Source of the DNA: Caproicibacter sp002399225
GTDB lineage: Bacteria > Bacillota > Clostridia > Oscillospirales > Acutalibacteraceae
Direction: 5' to 3'
Assembly: GCA_036756705.1 (NCBI GenBank)
Contig: DAIOKN010000025.1
Coordinates: 1-34,257, forward strand
Length of the DNA: 34,257 nucleotides
The notes beneath the pieces were generated by a model, which had not been told where the DNA came from, did not search any database, and was given only the letters and a program-made list of their open reading frames with translations. The first letter of the stretch is position 1, and each line of letters starts with the position of its first letter. The position numbers and the translations under genes were made by a program. Shown one piece after another: positions 14,344-21,932 of this stretch.

Positions 14344-15366
14344 TTATGCCGCCGTCAGAGTATAGACCGAAGCAGCCACCGCGTAAACCGTCACCATAAG
14401 AACGCCGGGGTTGGAAAACAGCGCGCCCAGCTTCTGGGAAAAGCGAAGCGGGAGGGAAGGCGGCCCCGACTGAAAGAAATTTCTGTCTTTCAAATACAAA
14501 AACAGCGCGGCGATTACTCCGAGCAGAAGCAGAACAGCCGCCCGGATTTCTCCCGCCATGACCGCTTCCGCCGCGCCGCGGTACCGCTCAACCATCTGGA
14601 TGACCACTGACACCCCGTTGTTAACCGCGTGAATCAGGATGGAAGGGAGAAGGGAATTCGTCCGTACGACGACAAAGCCAAGAATCAGACCGCACAGAAA
14701 GGCGAAAACCGACTGAGCAAAATTTCCATGATAAAGGCCAAACAGGACGGCGGAGGCAACCACTGCGAACCCGTCTCCAAAACGCCGCAGCCCTTGAAGG
14801 ATCATGCCGCGGAACATCATTTCTTCCACAATCGGCGGAATCACGGCAACACTCAGCACGTAAAGGGCCAGCACGGCGGAACTGTCGCTCAGCGGCATGT
14901 CCGGAATGGTCCCCTGGAATCCGAATTTTTGCTCCACGTTGACCACGATGCCCGCAGGAAAGTTACAAAGCATGCAGCCGGCACTTCCCATCAGAACGCA
15001 AGCCAAAATTTTTACTCCGCCGACCTTTTCAAACGGGAGTCCCGACGAAAGAGGAATTTTGCGCAGGACAAAATAAAGCAGCACCGGAACAAAAAGTCCC
15101 AGCGCATAGCTCAGCGAGTAAATTAAATAAAACAGAACAGGATTGATCCCCCTGAAATCCGCCGGACCGGACTGATATCCCTGCAGGATCCGGCAGTAGA
15201 AAATGCCTCCGTCAAAAAGGACCGACAGCAACAGAATCCCCAGCAGCGCAGTCCAACCGAGGCGGTTGGATTCCCTTCGGATCAGCTTCTTTTCTTCCTG
15301 CATGGCGATATAGTAACGAGGATCCCCATAGGGAGTAAAAGGGCCGTACGGTGAATCATATCTCAT
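14344..15366 (-). CDS. CPBP-family intramembrane metalloprotease
   Basis: The product has 340 residues and about eight membrane helices. The Abi/CPBP motifs are present: EEMMFRG (E181, E182, R186), FGLYHGN (H213) and HAVNN (H246, N250). Family members include type II CAAX proteases and bacteriocin-immunity proteins; the substrate here is unknown. The N-terminal 25 residues (YGPFTPYGDPRYY) are proline- and tyrosine-rich and probably cytoplasmic. GGGAGA lies 8 bases before ATG 15366, inside a leader hairpin. An extended -10 promoter is at 15441-15449. It is co-directional with tadA. Confidence 0.88.
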   Translation of the reverse strand: MRYDSPYGPFTPYGDPRYYIAMQEEKKLIRRESNRLGWTALLGILLLSVLFDGGIFYCRILQGYQSGPADFRGINPVLFYLIYSLSYALGLFVPVLLYFVLRKIPLSSGLPFEKVGGVKILACVLMGSAGCMLCNFPAGIVVNVEQKFGFQGTIPDMPLSDSSAVLALYVLSVAVIPPIVEEMMFRGMILQGLRRFGDGFAVVASAVLFGLYHGNFAQSVFAFLCGLILGFVVVRTNSLLPSILIHAVNNGVSVVIQMVERYRGAAEAVMAGEIRAAVLLLLGVIAALFLYLKDRNFFQSGPPSLPLRFSQKLGALFSNPGVLMVTVYAVAASVYTLTAA

Positions 15367-15372
15367 AGAAAA

Positions 15373-15403
15373 TCTCCCGAGAAATTGAATTTGATCCGGG
15401 AGA
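15373..15403 (-). promoter_or_regulatory. leader hairpin that covers the CPBP ribosome site
   Basis: In the mRNA TCTCCCG (15397-15403) can pair with CGGGAGA (15373-15379), a 7-bp stem with a 17-base loop. The second arm contains the GGGAG ribosome site of the CPBP gene. Such a fold would reduce translation until opened. The pairing is seen in sequence; any regulatory use is inferred. Confidence 0.45.
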
Positions 15404-15440
15404 AAAATTTCCGTTCGCCCAGATCTGTATCTGAATTTTC

Positions 15441-15449
15441 ATTATATCA
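15441..15449 (-). promoter_or_regulatory. extended -10 promoter of the CPBP-tadA operon
   Basis: On the minus strand TGATATAAT provides a TG extension and a perfect TATAAT. No strong -35 is seen. The leader would be about 65 bases. Confidence 0.55.
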
Positions 15450-15754
15450 CAAAACCGCGGCAATATCATTACCGGCGCATGAACTTTTCCCGCCGCCCCG
15501 CCTGGAAAATTGCTTTCCTCTCTTCCAAAGCAAAAGACCGGGCGGCGTCCCCGGGGGGTGCTTTCGCGCAAGCCACAAATTATTCACAGATCATCTAAAG
15601 AAACTTTAAATCCGTTTCATGAAGACGTTACAATCTCAAGTTATTCTTAAAAATAGTTTCAAAGTACGAGAGACCCGCAAATCAGATTACAAGCGCCTCG
15701 AAAGAGGTTTTTTAAAGGAAAGCCCTTTTTCATAACACCCTCCTCCCTTATTCA
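15450..15754. other. gene-free stretch with nested hairpins; possible small RNA
   Basis: CGCCGCCC (15491-15498) pairs with GGGCGGCG (15540-15547), and inside it TTGCTTT (15510-15516) pairs with AAAGCAA (15527-15533). Further on, CCTC-GAAA-GAGG followed by six T (15696-15713) looks like a short intrinsic terminator on the plus strand. A TACAAT box at about 15631-15636 could drive a transcript of some 70 bases ending there. No tRNA, SRP or 6S features are seen and no coding frame has a ribosome site. Confidence 0.35.
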
Positions 15755-15789
15755 GCCGCCCGCAATCGGGCGGCTTTTTGTTTCTTTTT
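15755..15789 (+). terminator. strong rightward terminator upstream of murI
   Basis: GCCGCCCG (15755-15762), loop CAAT, CGGGCGGC (15767-15774), then TTTTTGTTTCTTTTT. No rightward protein gene lies upstream, so it either ends an unrecognised RNA from 15450-15754 or insulates murI. Confidence 0.75.
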
Positions 15790-15840
15790 GCGCGGGCTTT
15801 ACCGCCTTTTTTAAGGGATTTCGGCATCCATGCGGAATGA

Positions 15841-15868
15841 TTGATTTCTTTTTTCATTATGATATACT
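15841..15868 (+). promoter_or_regulatory. promoter of murI
   Basis: TTGATT (15841-15846) and TATACT (15863-15868) are 16 bases apart, with a TGA extension just before the -10. The leader to the murI start is about 145 bases and holds an uncoupled open frame without a ribosome site. Confidence 0.6.
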
Positions 15869-16021
15869 TAGGAAGCAGGAAGTGATGCGCCACGCCGCGG
15901 AAAAAAGAGCCCGTGCGCGAGATGCAGAAAACCCGCGGAGGTATTCCGACTCTGATAGAGCGAAAGTTCTTTACGCTCATTTGATCAATAGAATTATGAG
16001 AAGAAAGACACGTGAATTAAA

Positions 16022-16801
16022 TTGAAAATAGGGATTTTTGACTCTGGGATCGGCGGACTGACGGTTCTTCGTCAGGCGATGCGTTCCCTGCCGAAAGAAC
16101 AGTATCTTTTTTTTGCGGATACGGCGCATGTGCCCTATGGCACAAAGACAAAAGAAGAGATCCTGTCCTATGTGGACAGCGCCGTGAATTTCATGGCTGA
16201 AAAAGGGGTCAAAGCGATTGTCATCGCCTGCAATACGGCTACCAGCGCAGCGATCGGCTACCTCAGGGCAAAATACTCCATCCCGATTCTCGGGATGGAG
16301 CCTGCGGTCAAGCCTGCCGTTCAGCGGAACCGTGGAAAAAGGGTCATGGTCATCGCCACACCGGTCACAGTTCGGGAAGAAAAGCTAAAGAACCTGCTGG
16401 CCGCCGTCGACAAAGACCATGTTGTTGACCTTCTGGCGCTGCCGGAGCTGGTCAACTTTGCAGAGAAAGAAGAGTTTGACTCCGAGGCGGTGCGCCGGTA
16501 CCTCAAAAAGGAATTTTCAGCTTATCATTTAAAAGACTATTCCGCGCTGGTGCTGGGCTGCACGCATTTTAATTATTTTAAGGATACGTTGCGGAGCATG
16601 TTCCCTCCGGAGGCAAAGCTGATCGACGGCTGCGCCGGCACAGTCAGCCACCTTGCAAACGTGCTGAAAGAAAAAGGGATGCTCGAAGACAATAGATTGA
16701 CTGTCGAGTATTACGCCTCCATGAGAAAAATTGAGGATGAGGCCTCTCTCCGGCGCATTGAGGGTCTATTCCACCGGCTGGACGAGATGCTTCCGTATTA
16801 G
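16022..16801 (+). CDS. murI: glutamate racemase
   Basis: The product has 259 residues, the normal length. It interconverts L- and D-glutamate for peptidoglycan. The N-terminal signature is GIFDSGIGGLTVLRQ (D7, S8), and the two catalytic cysteines lie in ACNTATSA (C70) and LGCTHF (C180). The start is taken as the TTG at 16022 because the family's first strand begins immediately (KIGIFDSG). The ribosome site is weak: AGAAAG about 14 bases upstream. A promoter lies at 15841-15868. The HD protein 50 bases downstream may be co-transcribed. Confidence 0.93.
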   Translation: MKIGIFDSGIGGLTVLRQAMRSLPKEQYLFFADTAHVPYGTKTKEEILSYVDSAVNFMAEKGVKAIVIACNTATSAAIGYLRAKYSIPILGMEPAVKPAVQRNRGKRVMVIATPVTVREEKLKNLLAAVDKDHVVDLLALPELVNFAEKEEFDSEAVRRYLKKEFSAYHLKDYSALVLGCTHFNYFKDTLRSMFPPEAKLIDGCAGTVSHLANVLKEKGMLEDNRLTVEYYASMRKIEDEASLRRIEGLFHRLDEMLPY

Positions 16802-16851
16802 AAAAACGCGAAACAGTTTGCCGCGGTGCCAAAGAGGAAAGAAGGTAGGAC

Positions 16852-18117
16852 ATGCCCTACAGCGGGCGGTACTTTTTTAATCTGTACGATCTGGTGGACT
16901 GCATTACAAAGGCGATCGACCTGATTAACCCGGAAATTTCCAACCATCATCAGCAGGTCGCATACCTGGCTTATCATATTGCGGAGCAGCTTCACTGCCC
17001 TATCGAGCAGCTCCAGACTCTGGTGCTCGCCGCGCTTCTGCACGATATTGGGGCTTTGCCCTCAAACGACAGACTGGATTTTGCTGAGGGAGACGCCGTG
17101 GAAGACAACCATCATGCATTTGTCGGTGCCGGACTTCTTGCCGGTTTTCCGCGTTTGAAAAATATTGCAGAGGTGGTCCGGTTCCACCATATTCCCTGGA
17201 AAAATGGCAAGGGCCAATTTTATCACGGCAGAGCCGTGTCGCCGCTGAGCCATATTCTTCATCTTTCCGACCGGATTTCGGTGCAGATCAACCGTCAGCA
17301 AAATATCATCAGCCAGGTCGGCAGAATCAAAAAAAACATCAGCGAAAAGCGCGGCACGTTCTTTCCGCCGGAGGCAGTGGATGCCTTTCTGGCAATCTGC
17401 GACCGGGAGTCGCTTTGGCTGGGTTTAACCTACCAGCCCGGGATTACCAACCTTCCCAACAGCCTTGCGCTGGAAACGATCAAGCTGACGTTGGACGACG
17501 CCGTGGATTTGACAAAGATCTTTTCCTATATCATTGATTTCCGCAGCCCGTTTACCGCCATGCATTCCGCGGGGGTGGCCGCAGTGGCGAAGAAACTGGC
17601 CGAGCTGACCGGATTCTCCGGGGATGAATGTAAAATGATGAGCATTGCCGGACACCTGCACGACATCGGCAAACTGGTGATCCCGAAGCGGATTTTGGAA
17701 AAGCATGGCAGGCTGGAGCCGGAAGAATTTGACATTATTAAAAGCCACAGTTACTACACCTACCGGTTGCTGAGCCCGATCCGCGGCTTTGAGATCATCA
17801 CACAGTGGGCGGCTTTTCACCATGAACGCCTGGATGGGCACGGCTACCCTTTTCATCTGAAGGCGAACAGCCTTTCTCTCGGTTCCCGCATCATGGCCGT
17901 TGCGGATATCTTCACCGCCATCACCGAAGACAGGCCGTATCGAAAGGGGATGCCGGAGGAAGAAGCCAAAACGGTGCTGGCCCAAATGGCGGAAAACGGC
18001 GGTATTTCTCCCCGGATTCTGTCGCTGTTGCTGGAACATTACCAGATGATCATCGGCCTTCGCAGGGAAGCCGCAGAAACAGAAGCCGGCGATTACCGCA
18101 CAATTCTCTCCTGTTAG
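16852..18117 (+). CDS. tandem HD / HD-GYP phosphodiesterase-like protein
   Basis: The product has 421 residues with two HD domains. The first (about 30-200) has LLHDIG (H64, D65) and FHHIPW (H112, H113) but no GYP. The second (about 215-400) has GHLHDIGK (H270, D271), FHHERLDGHGYP (H323, H324, GYP 331-333) and VADIFTAITEDRPY, the complete HD-GYP pattern of cyclic-di-GMP phosphodiesterases. The first domain may be degenerate or act on another nucleotide. There is no membrane or sensor domain, so it is cytoplasmic. The ATG at 16852 follows GAAGGTAGGA closely. No GGDEF partner is in the window. Confidence 0.85.
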   Translation: MPYSGRYFFNLYDLVDCITKAIDLINPEISNHHQQVAYLAYHIAEQLHCPIEQLQTLVLAALLHDIGALPSNDRLDFAEGDAVEDNHHAFVGAGLLAGFPRLKNIAEVVRFHHIPWKNGKGQFYHGRAVSPLSHILHLSDRISVQINRQQNIISQVGRIKKNISEKRGTFFPPEAVDAFLAICDRESLWLGLTYQPGITNLPNSLALETIKLTLDDAVDLTKIFSYIIDFRSPFTAMHSAGVAAVAKKLAELTGFSGDECKMMSIAGHLHDIGKLVIPKRILEKHGRLEPEEFDIIKSHSYYTYRLLSPIRGFEIITQWAAFHHERLDGHGYPFHLKANSLSLGSRIMAVADIFTAITEDRPYRKGMPEEEAKTVLAQMAENGGISPRILSLLLEHYQMIIGLRREAAETEAGDYRTILSC

Positions 18118-18187
18118 AAAATTCTGCGGCAGATTTTCGGCAGCGTGCTTTGTTCCGCCGCAGACCACACCTTGGGAGATATAAAGA

Positions 18188-18775
18188 ATGGAACCTAAAA
18201 AAGAAAACACAAAAAAGGACATTCTGAAAAAGCTGTTTTTTTCCACCCTCTATTTAAGCACTTTCACTTTTGGGGGCGGGTATGTAATCGTATCGCTTCT
18301 AAAGAATAAATTTGTCGATGAGCTCCACTGGATCGATGAAACAGAAATGATGGATCTGGTGGCGATCGCCCAGTCTTCTCCCGGTGCGATCGCCGTTAAC
18401 GGAGCGATCGTGGTCGGTTACAAACTCGCCGGTTTTTCCGGCGTTTTATGTGCCATTTTGGGGGCCGTCCTGCCCCCTCTCATCATTCTGACCCTAGTCT
18501 CTTACTGTTATGCCGCCTTCCGGGCAAACTTTGTCATCCAGGCAATGCTGAAAGGGATGCGTGCCGGAGTGGGCGCCGTGATTATTTCCGTCGTGTATGA
18601 TATGGGAAGCAGCGTGGTAAAATCGAAGGACATTCTTCTGCTGGTGATCATGGCGGCATCCTTCCTTGCAAACTACTTTTTCAACGTTAACGTGATTTAT
18701 ATCATCCTTCTCACCGCGGCAATCGGTGCGGTGAGAACCATTTACAGGGAGCATCGGAGGGAGAAAACGGCATAA
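18188..18775 (+). CDS. half-size CHR-family (chromate-type) transporter, subunit 1
   Basis: The product has 195 residues and is a single CHR domain: the motif STFTFGGGYVIVSLLKNKFV near residue 20, then AIAQSSPGAIAVNGAIVVGY, then several membrane helices. Many Firmicutes encode the transporter as two half-size proteins in tandem, as here. Its stop codon TAA overlaps the ATG of the second half by one base, so the two are co-translated and probably form a heterodimer. Chromate export is the namesake function, but in anaerobes lacking chromate the natural anion is uncertain. Confidence 0.88.
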   Translation: MEPKKENTKKDILKKLFFSTLYLSTFTFGGGYVIVSLLKNKFVDELHWIDETEMMDLVAIAQSSPGAIAVNGAIVVGYKLAGFSGVLCAILGAVLPPLIILTLVSYCYAAFRANFVIQAMLKGMRAGVGAVIISVVYDMGSSVVKSKDILLLVIMAASFLANYFFNVNVIYIILLTAAIGAVRTIYREHRREKTA

Positions 18776-19350
18776 TGGCGGTCTATGTTGAACTGTTTCT
18801 GGCATTTCTGCAAATCGGCGCGTTCAGCTTCGGCGGCGGCTATGCCGCTATGCCGCTGATTCAGGCGCAGGTGGTCAATCAGTACCACTGGCTTTCCATG
18901 ACCGACTTCACCGACCTGATCACCATCTCCCAAATGACGCCCGGCCCCATCGCGATCAACGCCGCCACGTTTGTCGGGAATCAGATTGCCGGCATCCCGG
19001 GGGCTTTGCTGGCGACTCTGGGCTGCATCCTGCCCTCGTGCATTTTTGTGACGGCTCTTGCATGGATTTATACAAAATACCGCAATTTAAGCGTGATGCA
19101 GGGAGTTCTGGAATCGCTCCGCCCGGCCGTCGTGGCCATGATTGCAACCGCCGGTGTGGCCATCCTGCTTCCGGCCTTTTTCCTGAGCGGAAGCGTTTCT
19201 TTCCGGGCGGGAAACTTTCAGCTCCGTCCCGTTCTCTATTTTGCAGGCGCCATGCTTCTTTTGAGAAAATGGAAGATGGATCCCGTCGTGGTCATGGTCC
19301 TCTGCGGAGTTGCCGAGGTCCTTTATCAAAGCGCTGTTAAATTTCTTTAG
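18775..19350 (+). CDS. half-size CHR-family transporter, subunit 2
   Basis: The product has 191 residues. It repeats the CHR signature (FLQIGAFSFGGGYAAMPLIQ, then ISQMTPGPIAINAATFVGNQ), followed by five to six membrane helices. ATG 18775 overlaps the preceding TAA (TAATG). Together with the first half it gives the size of a full-length ChrA transporter. No dedicated terminator is seen in the 50 bases after the stop. The leftward terminator of rnpB lies at 19402-19425. Confidence 0.88.
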   Translation: MAVYVELFLAFLQIGAFSFGGGYAAMPLIQAQVVNQYHWLSMTDFTDLITISQMTPGPIAINAATFVGNQIAGIPGALLATLGCILPSCIFVTALAWIYTKYRNLSVMQGVLESLRPAVVAMIATAGVAILLPAFFLSGSVSFRAGNFQLRPVLYFAGAMLLLRKWKMDPVVVMVLCGVAEVLYQSAVKFL

Positions 19351-19401
19351 CTGTGCCCTAAAGTCCATACCGAGAAGGAACAGAAAAACATCTTTATAAA
19401 C

Positions 19402-19425
19402 AAAAAAGCCGCTTTAAAAGCGGTT
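19402..19425 (-). terminator. terminator of rnpB
   Basis: CCGCTTT (19409-19415) and AAAGCGG (19417-19423) form a stem with its loop closed by A-T pairs. On the minus strand it is followed by CTTTTTTG. Confidence 0.75.
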
Positions 19426-19437
19426 TTCTTACTAAAT

Positions 19438-19793
19438 AGTGCGACCAGGTCTGTAAGCCGAGTTCTGTCTTAAGCAGCCATCTATCTTGGCCGGATGTTG
19501 CCATCGCGGCTCGATGCCACCTTCTCGGGACGCGCCGGGCAGGCGCTATGTGTCCCTCTGCGGTGTTGCTCCGAATAGGGTTTGCAGAGCCGCGCGATCT
19601 CCCGCGCGCTGGTGGGCTCTTACCCCGCCTTTCCATCCTTGCCGCAAAATGATGCGGCGGTATCTCTCTGTTGCACTTTCCCTAGGGTCGCCCCCGGCGG
19701 CCGTTAGCCGTTATTCTTGCCCTGTGGAGCTCGGACTTTCCTCGCACGCGCGCTTTCGCGCTGCGCCCGCGGCTGCCCGGCCTGCTCGCATAG
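19438..19793 (-). ncRNA. rnpB: RNase P RNA (class A)
   Basis: On the minus strand the conserved blocks occur in order: GAGGAAAGTCCGAGCTCC near the 5' end, then GGCTAACGG, then GGAAAGTGCAACAGAGAG, then GGTAAGAGCCCACCAG, and near the 3' end ACAGAACTCGGCTTACAG. These are the universally conserved cores (CR-I, CR-IV/V and the P4 region). The ends were placed from the P1 pairing between 19781-19789 and 19441-19449. It is the ribozyme that matures tRNA 5' ends. A consensus promoter at 19801-19829 and a terminator at 19402-19425 bracket it. Confidence 0.95.
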
Positions 19794-19800
19794 CAATATG

Positions 19801-19829
19801 ATTTTAACTGATTTTGATTAAAATGTCAA
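19801..19829 (-). promoter_or_regulatory. promoter of rnpB
   Basis: TTGACA (19824-19829) and TAAAAT (19801-19806) on the minus strand, 17 bases apart. The start is expected about 8 bases downstream, matching the 5' end of the RNA. Confidence 0.85.
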
Positions 19830-19939
19830 GCTTTAGCTGCCCATGATTTCCGCTGCGGTGAAACGGGAATTCGGTTTGAGAAAAGAATCCGCACTAGGCA
19901 TATTTTTCCGCAGATCTTCAACCGTTTTATAAAAGGCCC

Positions 19940-19968
19940 TTGACTTTTTGCCATCTTCTCAGTACAAT
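19940..19968 (+). promoter_or_regulatory. promoter of tRNA-Ser
   Basis: TTGACT (19940-19945) and TACAAT (19963-19968) are 17 bases apart, ending 26 bases before the tRNA. Confidence 0.75.
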
Positions 19969-19994
19969 AGTAAAGCACGTTTTTTATAATAAAT

Positions 19995-20085
19995 GGAGAC
20001 GTATCGAAGTGGTCATAACGGCCCTGACTCGAAATCAGGTAGCCCCTCACGGGGCTCGTGGGTTCGAATCCCACCGTCTCCGCCA
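19995..20085 (+). tRNA. tRNA-Ser (anticodon CGA)
   Basis: The acceptor stem GGAGACG pairs with CGTCTCC (20075-20081), followed by discriminator G and an encoded CCA (20083-20085). The anticodon stem CCTGA/TCAGG encloses CTCGAAA, giving anticodon CGA (codon UCG). A variable arm (GCCCC/GGGGC) and a T-arm GTGGG-TTCGAAT-CCCAC are present, as expected for a class II serine tRNA. The MATE remnant stops 3 bases downstream on the other strand, which makes this tRNA a likely insertion boundary. Confidence 0.96.
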
Positions 20086-20087
20086 CA

Positions 20088-20822
20088 TCAGAAATCGCTG
20101 TCTGCTCTTTGAGTGGATGGCGATTTTTCTATGTGCAGAATGTTTTCCATCGCGTCGGCAGATTGCACTTTTAGCCAGCCCTGCATACCGTATCCAGGCG
20201 CAAGAAATAGACTCATGGATACCTGTTCGAATCCGAACAGAGCAAACAGGATTCCGTTTGCGCGAAGCGCCTTACTGCCGATTCGGATGAGCTCCGTATC
20301 ATTCTTTGAAAACTGTGCTACCATCTGGCTTGGAAAGAGAATCAAAAGAATTGCTACGGCCACACAAAAAACCGCAGACCATTTCAGGCACACTTTTGTT
20401 GCTTCGTTCAGTCGGTCATAATTTTTCGCACCGTAATTATATCCGGCAACCGGTTGGTATCCTTTCAGGAATCCGAAAACAACGTATGTGCCCAACGCCA
20501 TGATGCGCAAAATTACGCCGAAAGCCGCAACCGCGGAATCGCCGTAACTGCTGGCCGCCGTATTTGTCAGCCCCATGGAAATACTCGACAAAAGCTGATA
20601 AATCAAAATCGGTATCCAGATTTTAAAAATCTCCTTGAATATTGTTCCGCCAAACCGGATGTACCGAAATGAAAACCGCAGGCATCCCTTTTTACTGCTG
20701 ATCACCCAGATATAAATAATGGAAGCGGCGCCCTGTGAAACCACAGTCGAAACGGCCGAGCCGCGGATTCCAAGGTCCAGCGGGAAAATAAAAATCGGAT
20801 TTAAAATTATGTTTAATGCCGC
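20088..20822 (-). pseudogene. MATE-family efflux transporter, truncated at both ends
   Basis: The minus strand reads an interior piece of a MATE transporter. NIILNPIFIF, GIRGSAVSTVVSQGAAS and ASSYGDSAVAAFGVILRIMA lead to FLKGYQPVAGYNYGAKNYDR and further helices. An in-frame TAA lies just upstream (20823-20825), where the first half of the transporter should be. The 3' end breaks off after GMQGWLKVQSADAMENILHI and stops 3 bases from the tRNA. About 245 of some 450 residues remain. The next gene upstream on the strand is a TetR fragment, a frequent MATE partner, so a regulator-pump pair was probably destroyed here. Confidence 0.8.
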
Positions 20823-20825
20823 TTA

Positions 20826-21005
20826 CCTTATCAAATTAGATCCATAGCTTGCTTCCGACTGGCCCGAAGTCAGCCGAATCTATCAGGAGGGAAATCCCAC
20901 AATTTATATGAAATGCGAATGAACTTTAGATCCGTAACGTTATTTGCTTTCATCCAAAAGCCGCAAATCATCGTTGACAGCAGAAGCAGGAAGGTAAGGA
21001 GAGAG
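20826..21005. other. unassigned debris between MATE and TetR remnants
   Basis: No frame of length or recognisable motif is present. The stretch lies where the missing half of the MATE gene would be expected. Confidence 0.3.
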
Positions 21006-21284
21006 CTAATCATTGTCGCAGTTTTCATTTGATTTTTCTTCTTTTTCCATGGTTTGATATAATAAATTGTCTATCAGCGTATCGACAAAACGACCTCGCT
21101 GATCTTTGTCATGCAGATCTATACCGCTGTACATGAGAAAAGCAGAGCAATTTAGGACAGTGGCTTGTATTGGATTAAGGATCTGCAGCGCTATGATTCG
21201 AAGTTGCATATCATTTTTACTGGTTCCAAAGATATCTTTTAACAGTGGAATCAGGTATAAGGGAGTCTGCATATTTCCCTCCAT
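21006..21284 (-). pseudogene. TetR-family regulator, C-terminal part only
   Basis: The minus-strand frame from about 21284 (MEGNMQTPLYLIPLLKDIFG, then NDMQLRIIALQILNPIQATV and DQRGRFVDTLIDNLLYQTME) matches the helical ligand-binding half of TetR/AcrR regulators. The N-terminal helix-turn-helix is missing and sequence upstream is unrelated. It lies upstream of the broken MATE gene on the same strand, the usual order of such a pair. Confidence 0.6.
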
Positions 21285-21315
21285 AGGAACTTTCGGCGCC
21301 CAAGAAAAAATTTTC

Positions 21316-21345
21316 TTGACAAATTTGGAATGGCGCGCGTACAAT
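21316..21345 (+). promoter_or_regulatory. promoter of the antisense RNA
   Basis: TTGACA (21316-21321) and TACAAT (21340-21345), spacing 18. It points toward the tiny toxin-like gene on the opposite strand. Confidence 0.7.
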
Positions 21346-21351
21346 AACATA

Positions 21352-21436
21352 GAAATACAAAGGGCCTTCCACCGAAGTGGTCGGTCCAATGTACTCACGA
21401 TAACCGCTTTCCTTTGGCTGGGGGCGGTTATTTGTT
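21352..21436 (+). ncRNA. candidate antisense RNA antitoxin
   Basis: A transcript from the 21316-21345 promoter would run about 85 bases. It would contain a CCAC-CGAA-GTGG hairpin (21369-21380) and end at a terminator hairpin (21400-21431, ATAACCGC/GCGGTTAT) followed by TTGTTTG. Its 3' end overlaps the end of the toxin-like frame on the other strand. Its 5' segment CAAAGGGCCTT is matched by CAAAGGGCCTT in the opposite transcript's leader, and the two can pair because the segment is nearly self-complementary. This two-contact layout is that of Fst-type (par) regulation. Existence of the RNA is inferred from promoter and terminator. Confidence 0.6.
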
Positions 21437-21505
21437 TGCCTTGCTGAGCACGAGTATGTAGCCCGTAGCTGCAACAAGGAGCAAGGCAGCATAGAGCATT
21501 TCCAT
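21428..21505 (-). CDS. 25-residue hydrophobic peptide, candidate type I (Fst/holin-like) toxin
   Basis: The peptide starts MEMLYAALLLVAATGYILVL and ends SKANK: one membrane helix plus a short basic tail, as in Fst, TxpA and holin-like type I toxins. ATG 21505 is preceded by GGAGGTGA with a 7-base spacing, an excellent ribosome site. An earlier in-frame ATG (21520) would contain that site. The stop codon lies in the terminator hairpin of a convergent antisense RNA. A TATAAT box at 21589-21594 gives a leader of about 75 bases. The surrounding gene remnants are decayed, yet this cassette is intact, which fits selection as an addiction module. Toxicity is inferred, not shown. Confidence 0.65.
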   Translation of the reverse strand: MEMLYAALLLVAATGYILVLSKANK

Positions 21506-21588
21506 GCTTCTCACCTCCATTTCTTGGGTTATGTGCCAAAGCATTTGCCTAGAAATGGAAGAACCGCCCAAGGCCCTTTGCGTGTATT

Positions 21589-21594
21589 ATTATA
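21589..21594 (-). promoter_or_regulatory. -10 box of the toxin-like transcript
   Basis: A perfect TATAAT on the minus strand. The -35 region (GTGTTT/TTGTGT) is weak. The predicted start is near 21581, and the first bases contain CAAAGGGCCTT, the segment shared with the antisense RNA. Confidence 0.5.
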
Positions 21595-21757
21595 ACCAAA
21601 ATTTGGAAAAAACACAAGATATAAATGCAAATTTAGAAATTCTATCTTAAAGATCAACAAATCCGTATTCTAAAATGCTAAATAACCTGGTTTTGTAAAG
21701 CCGGATAAACCATTCCCCGCTAACCTGGAAAGACCAGTGGGGGAATAGAAATTTAAA

Positions 21758-21788
21758 GAAGAGGCAGAGCAAAATACTCTGCCTCTTC
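21758..21788. terminator. perfect 12-bp hairpin, possible terminator
   Basis: GAAGAGGCAGAG (21758-21769) pairs exactly with 21777-21788 around a 7-base loop. Flanks are only moderately T-rich, so it may be a bidirectional terminator left from a lost gene. No gene is seen in 21600-21930. Confidence 0.5.
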
Positions 21789-21932
21789 GCATACAACCGA
21801 TATGATTTCATAGGACCCGTTTCGTTCTCTCTGTTCACAGAGGATTATCCTCTGCACTTTGCCATAAACGCGGCCGCCTTCTGGAAGGCCCCGTAGCGTG
21901 CTTCGGAGCTACGCAGTAAAAATGGCACCGCG

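Noticed and set aside
13899..15126. Long rightward frames across tadA and the CPBP gene
   Set aside because: They are antisense shadows of GC-rich genes and show no protein-like pattern.
15837..16025. 62-codon frame overlapping the murI start
   Set aside because: It would start upstream of the murI promoter's -10 box, has no ribosome site and resembles no family. It is probably murI leader sequence.
20218..20240. TTCGAATCC inside the MATE remnant as a possible copy of the tRNA T-loop (att site)
   Set aside because: Only about ten bases match, they encode a sensible MATE segment, and the flanking stems do not match the tRNA.
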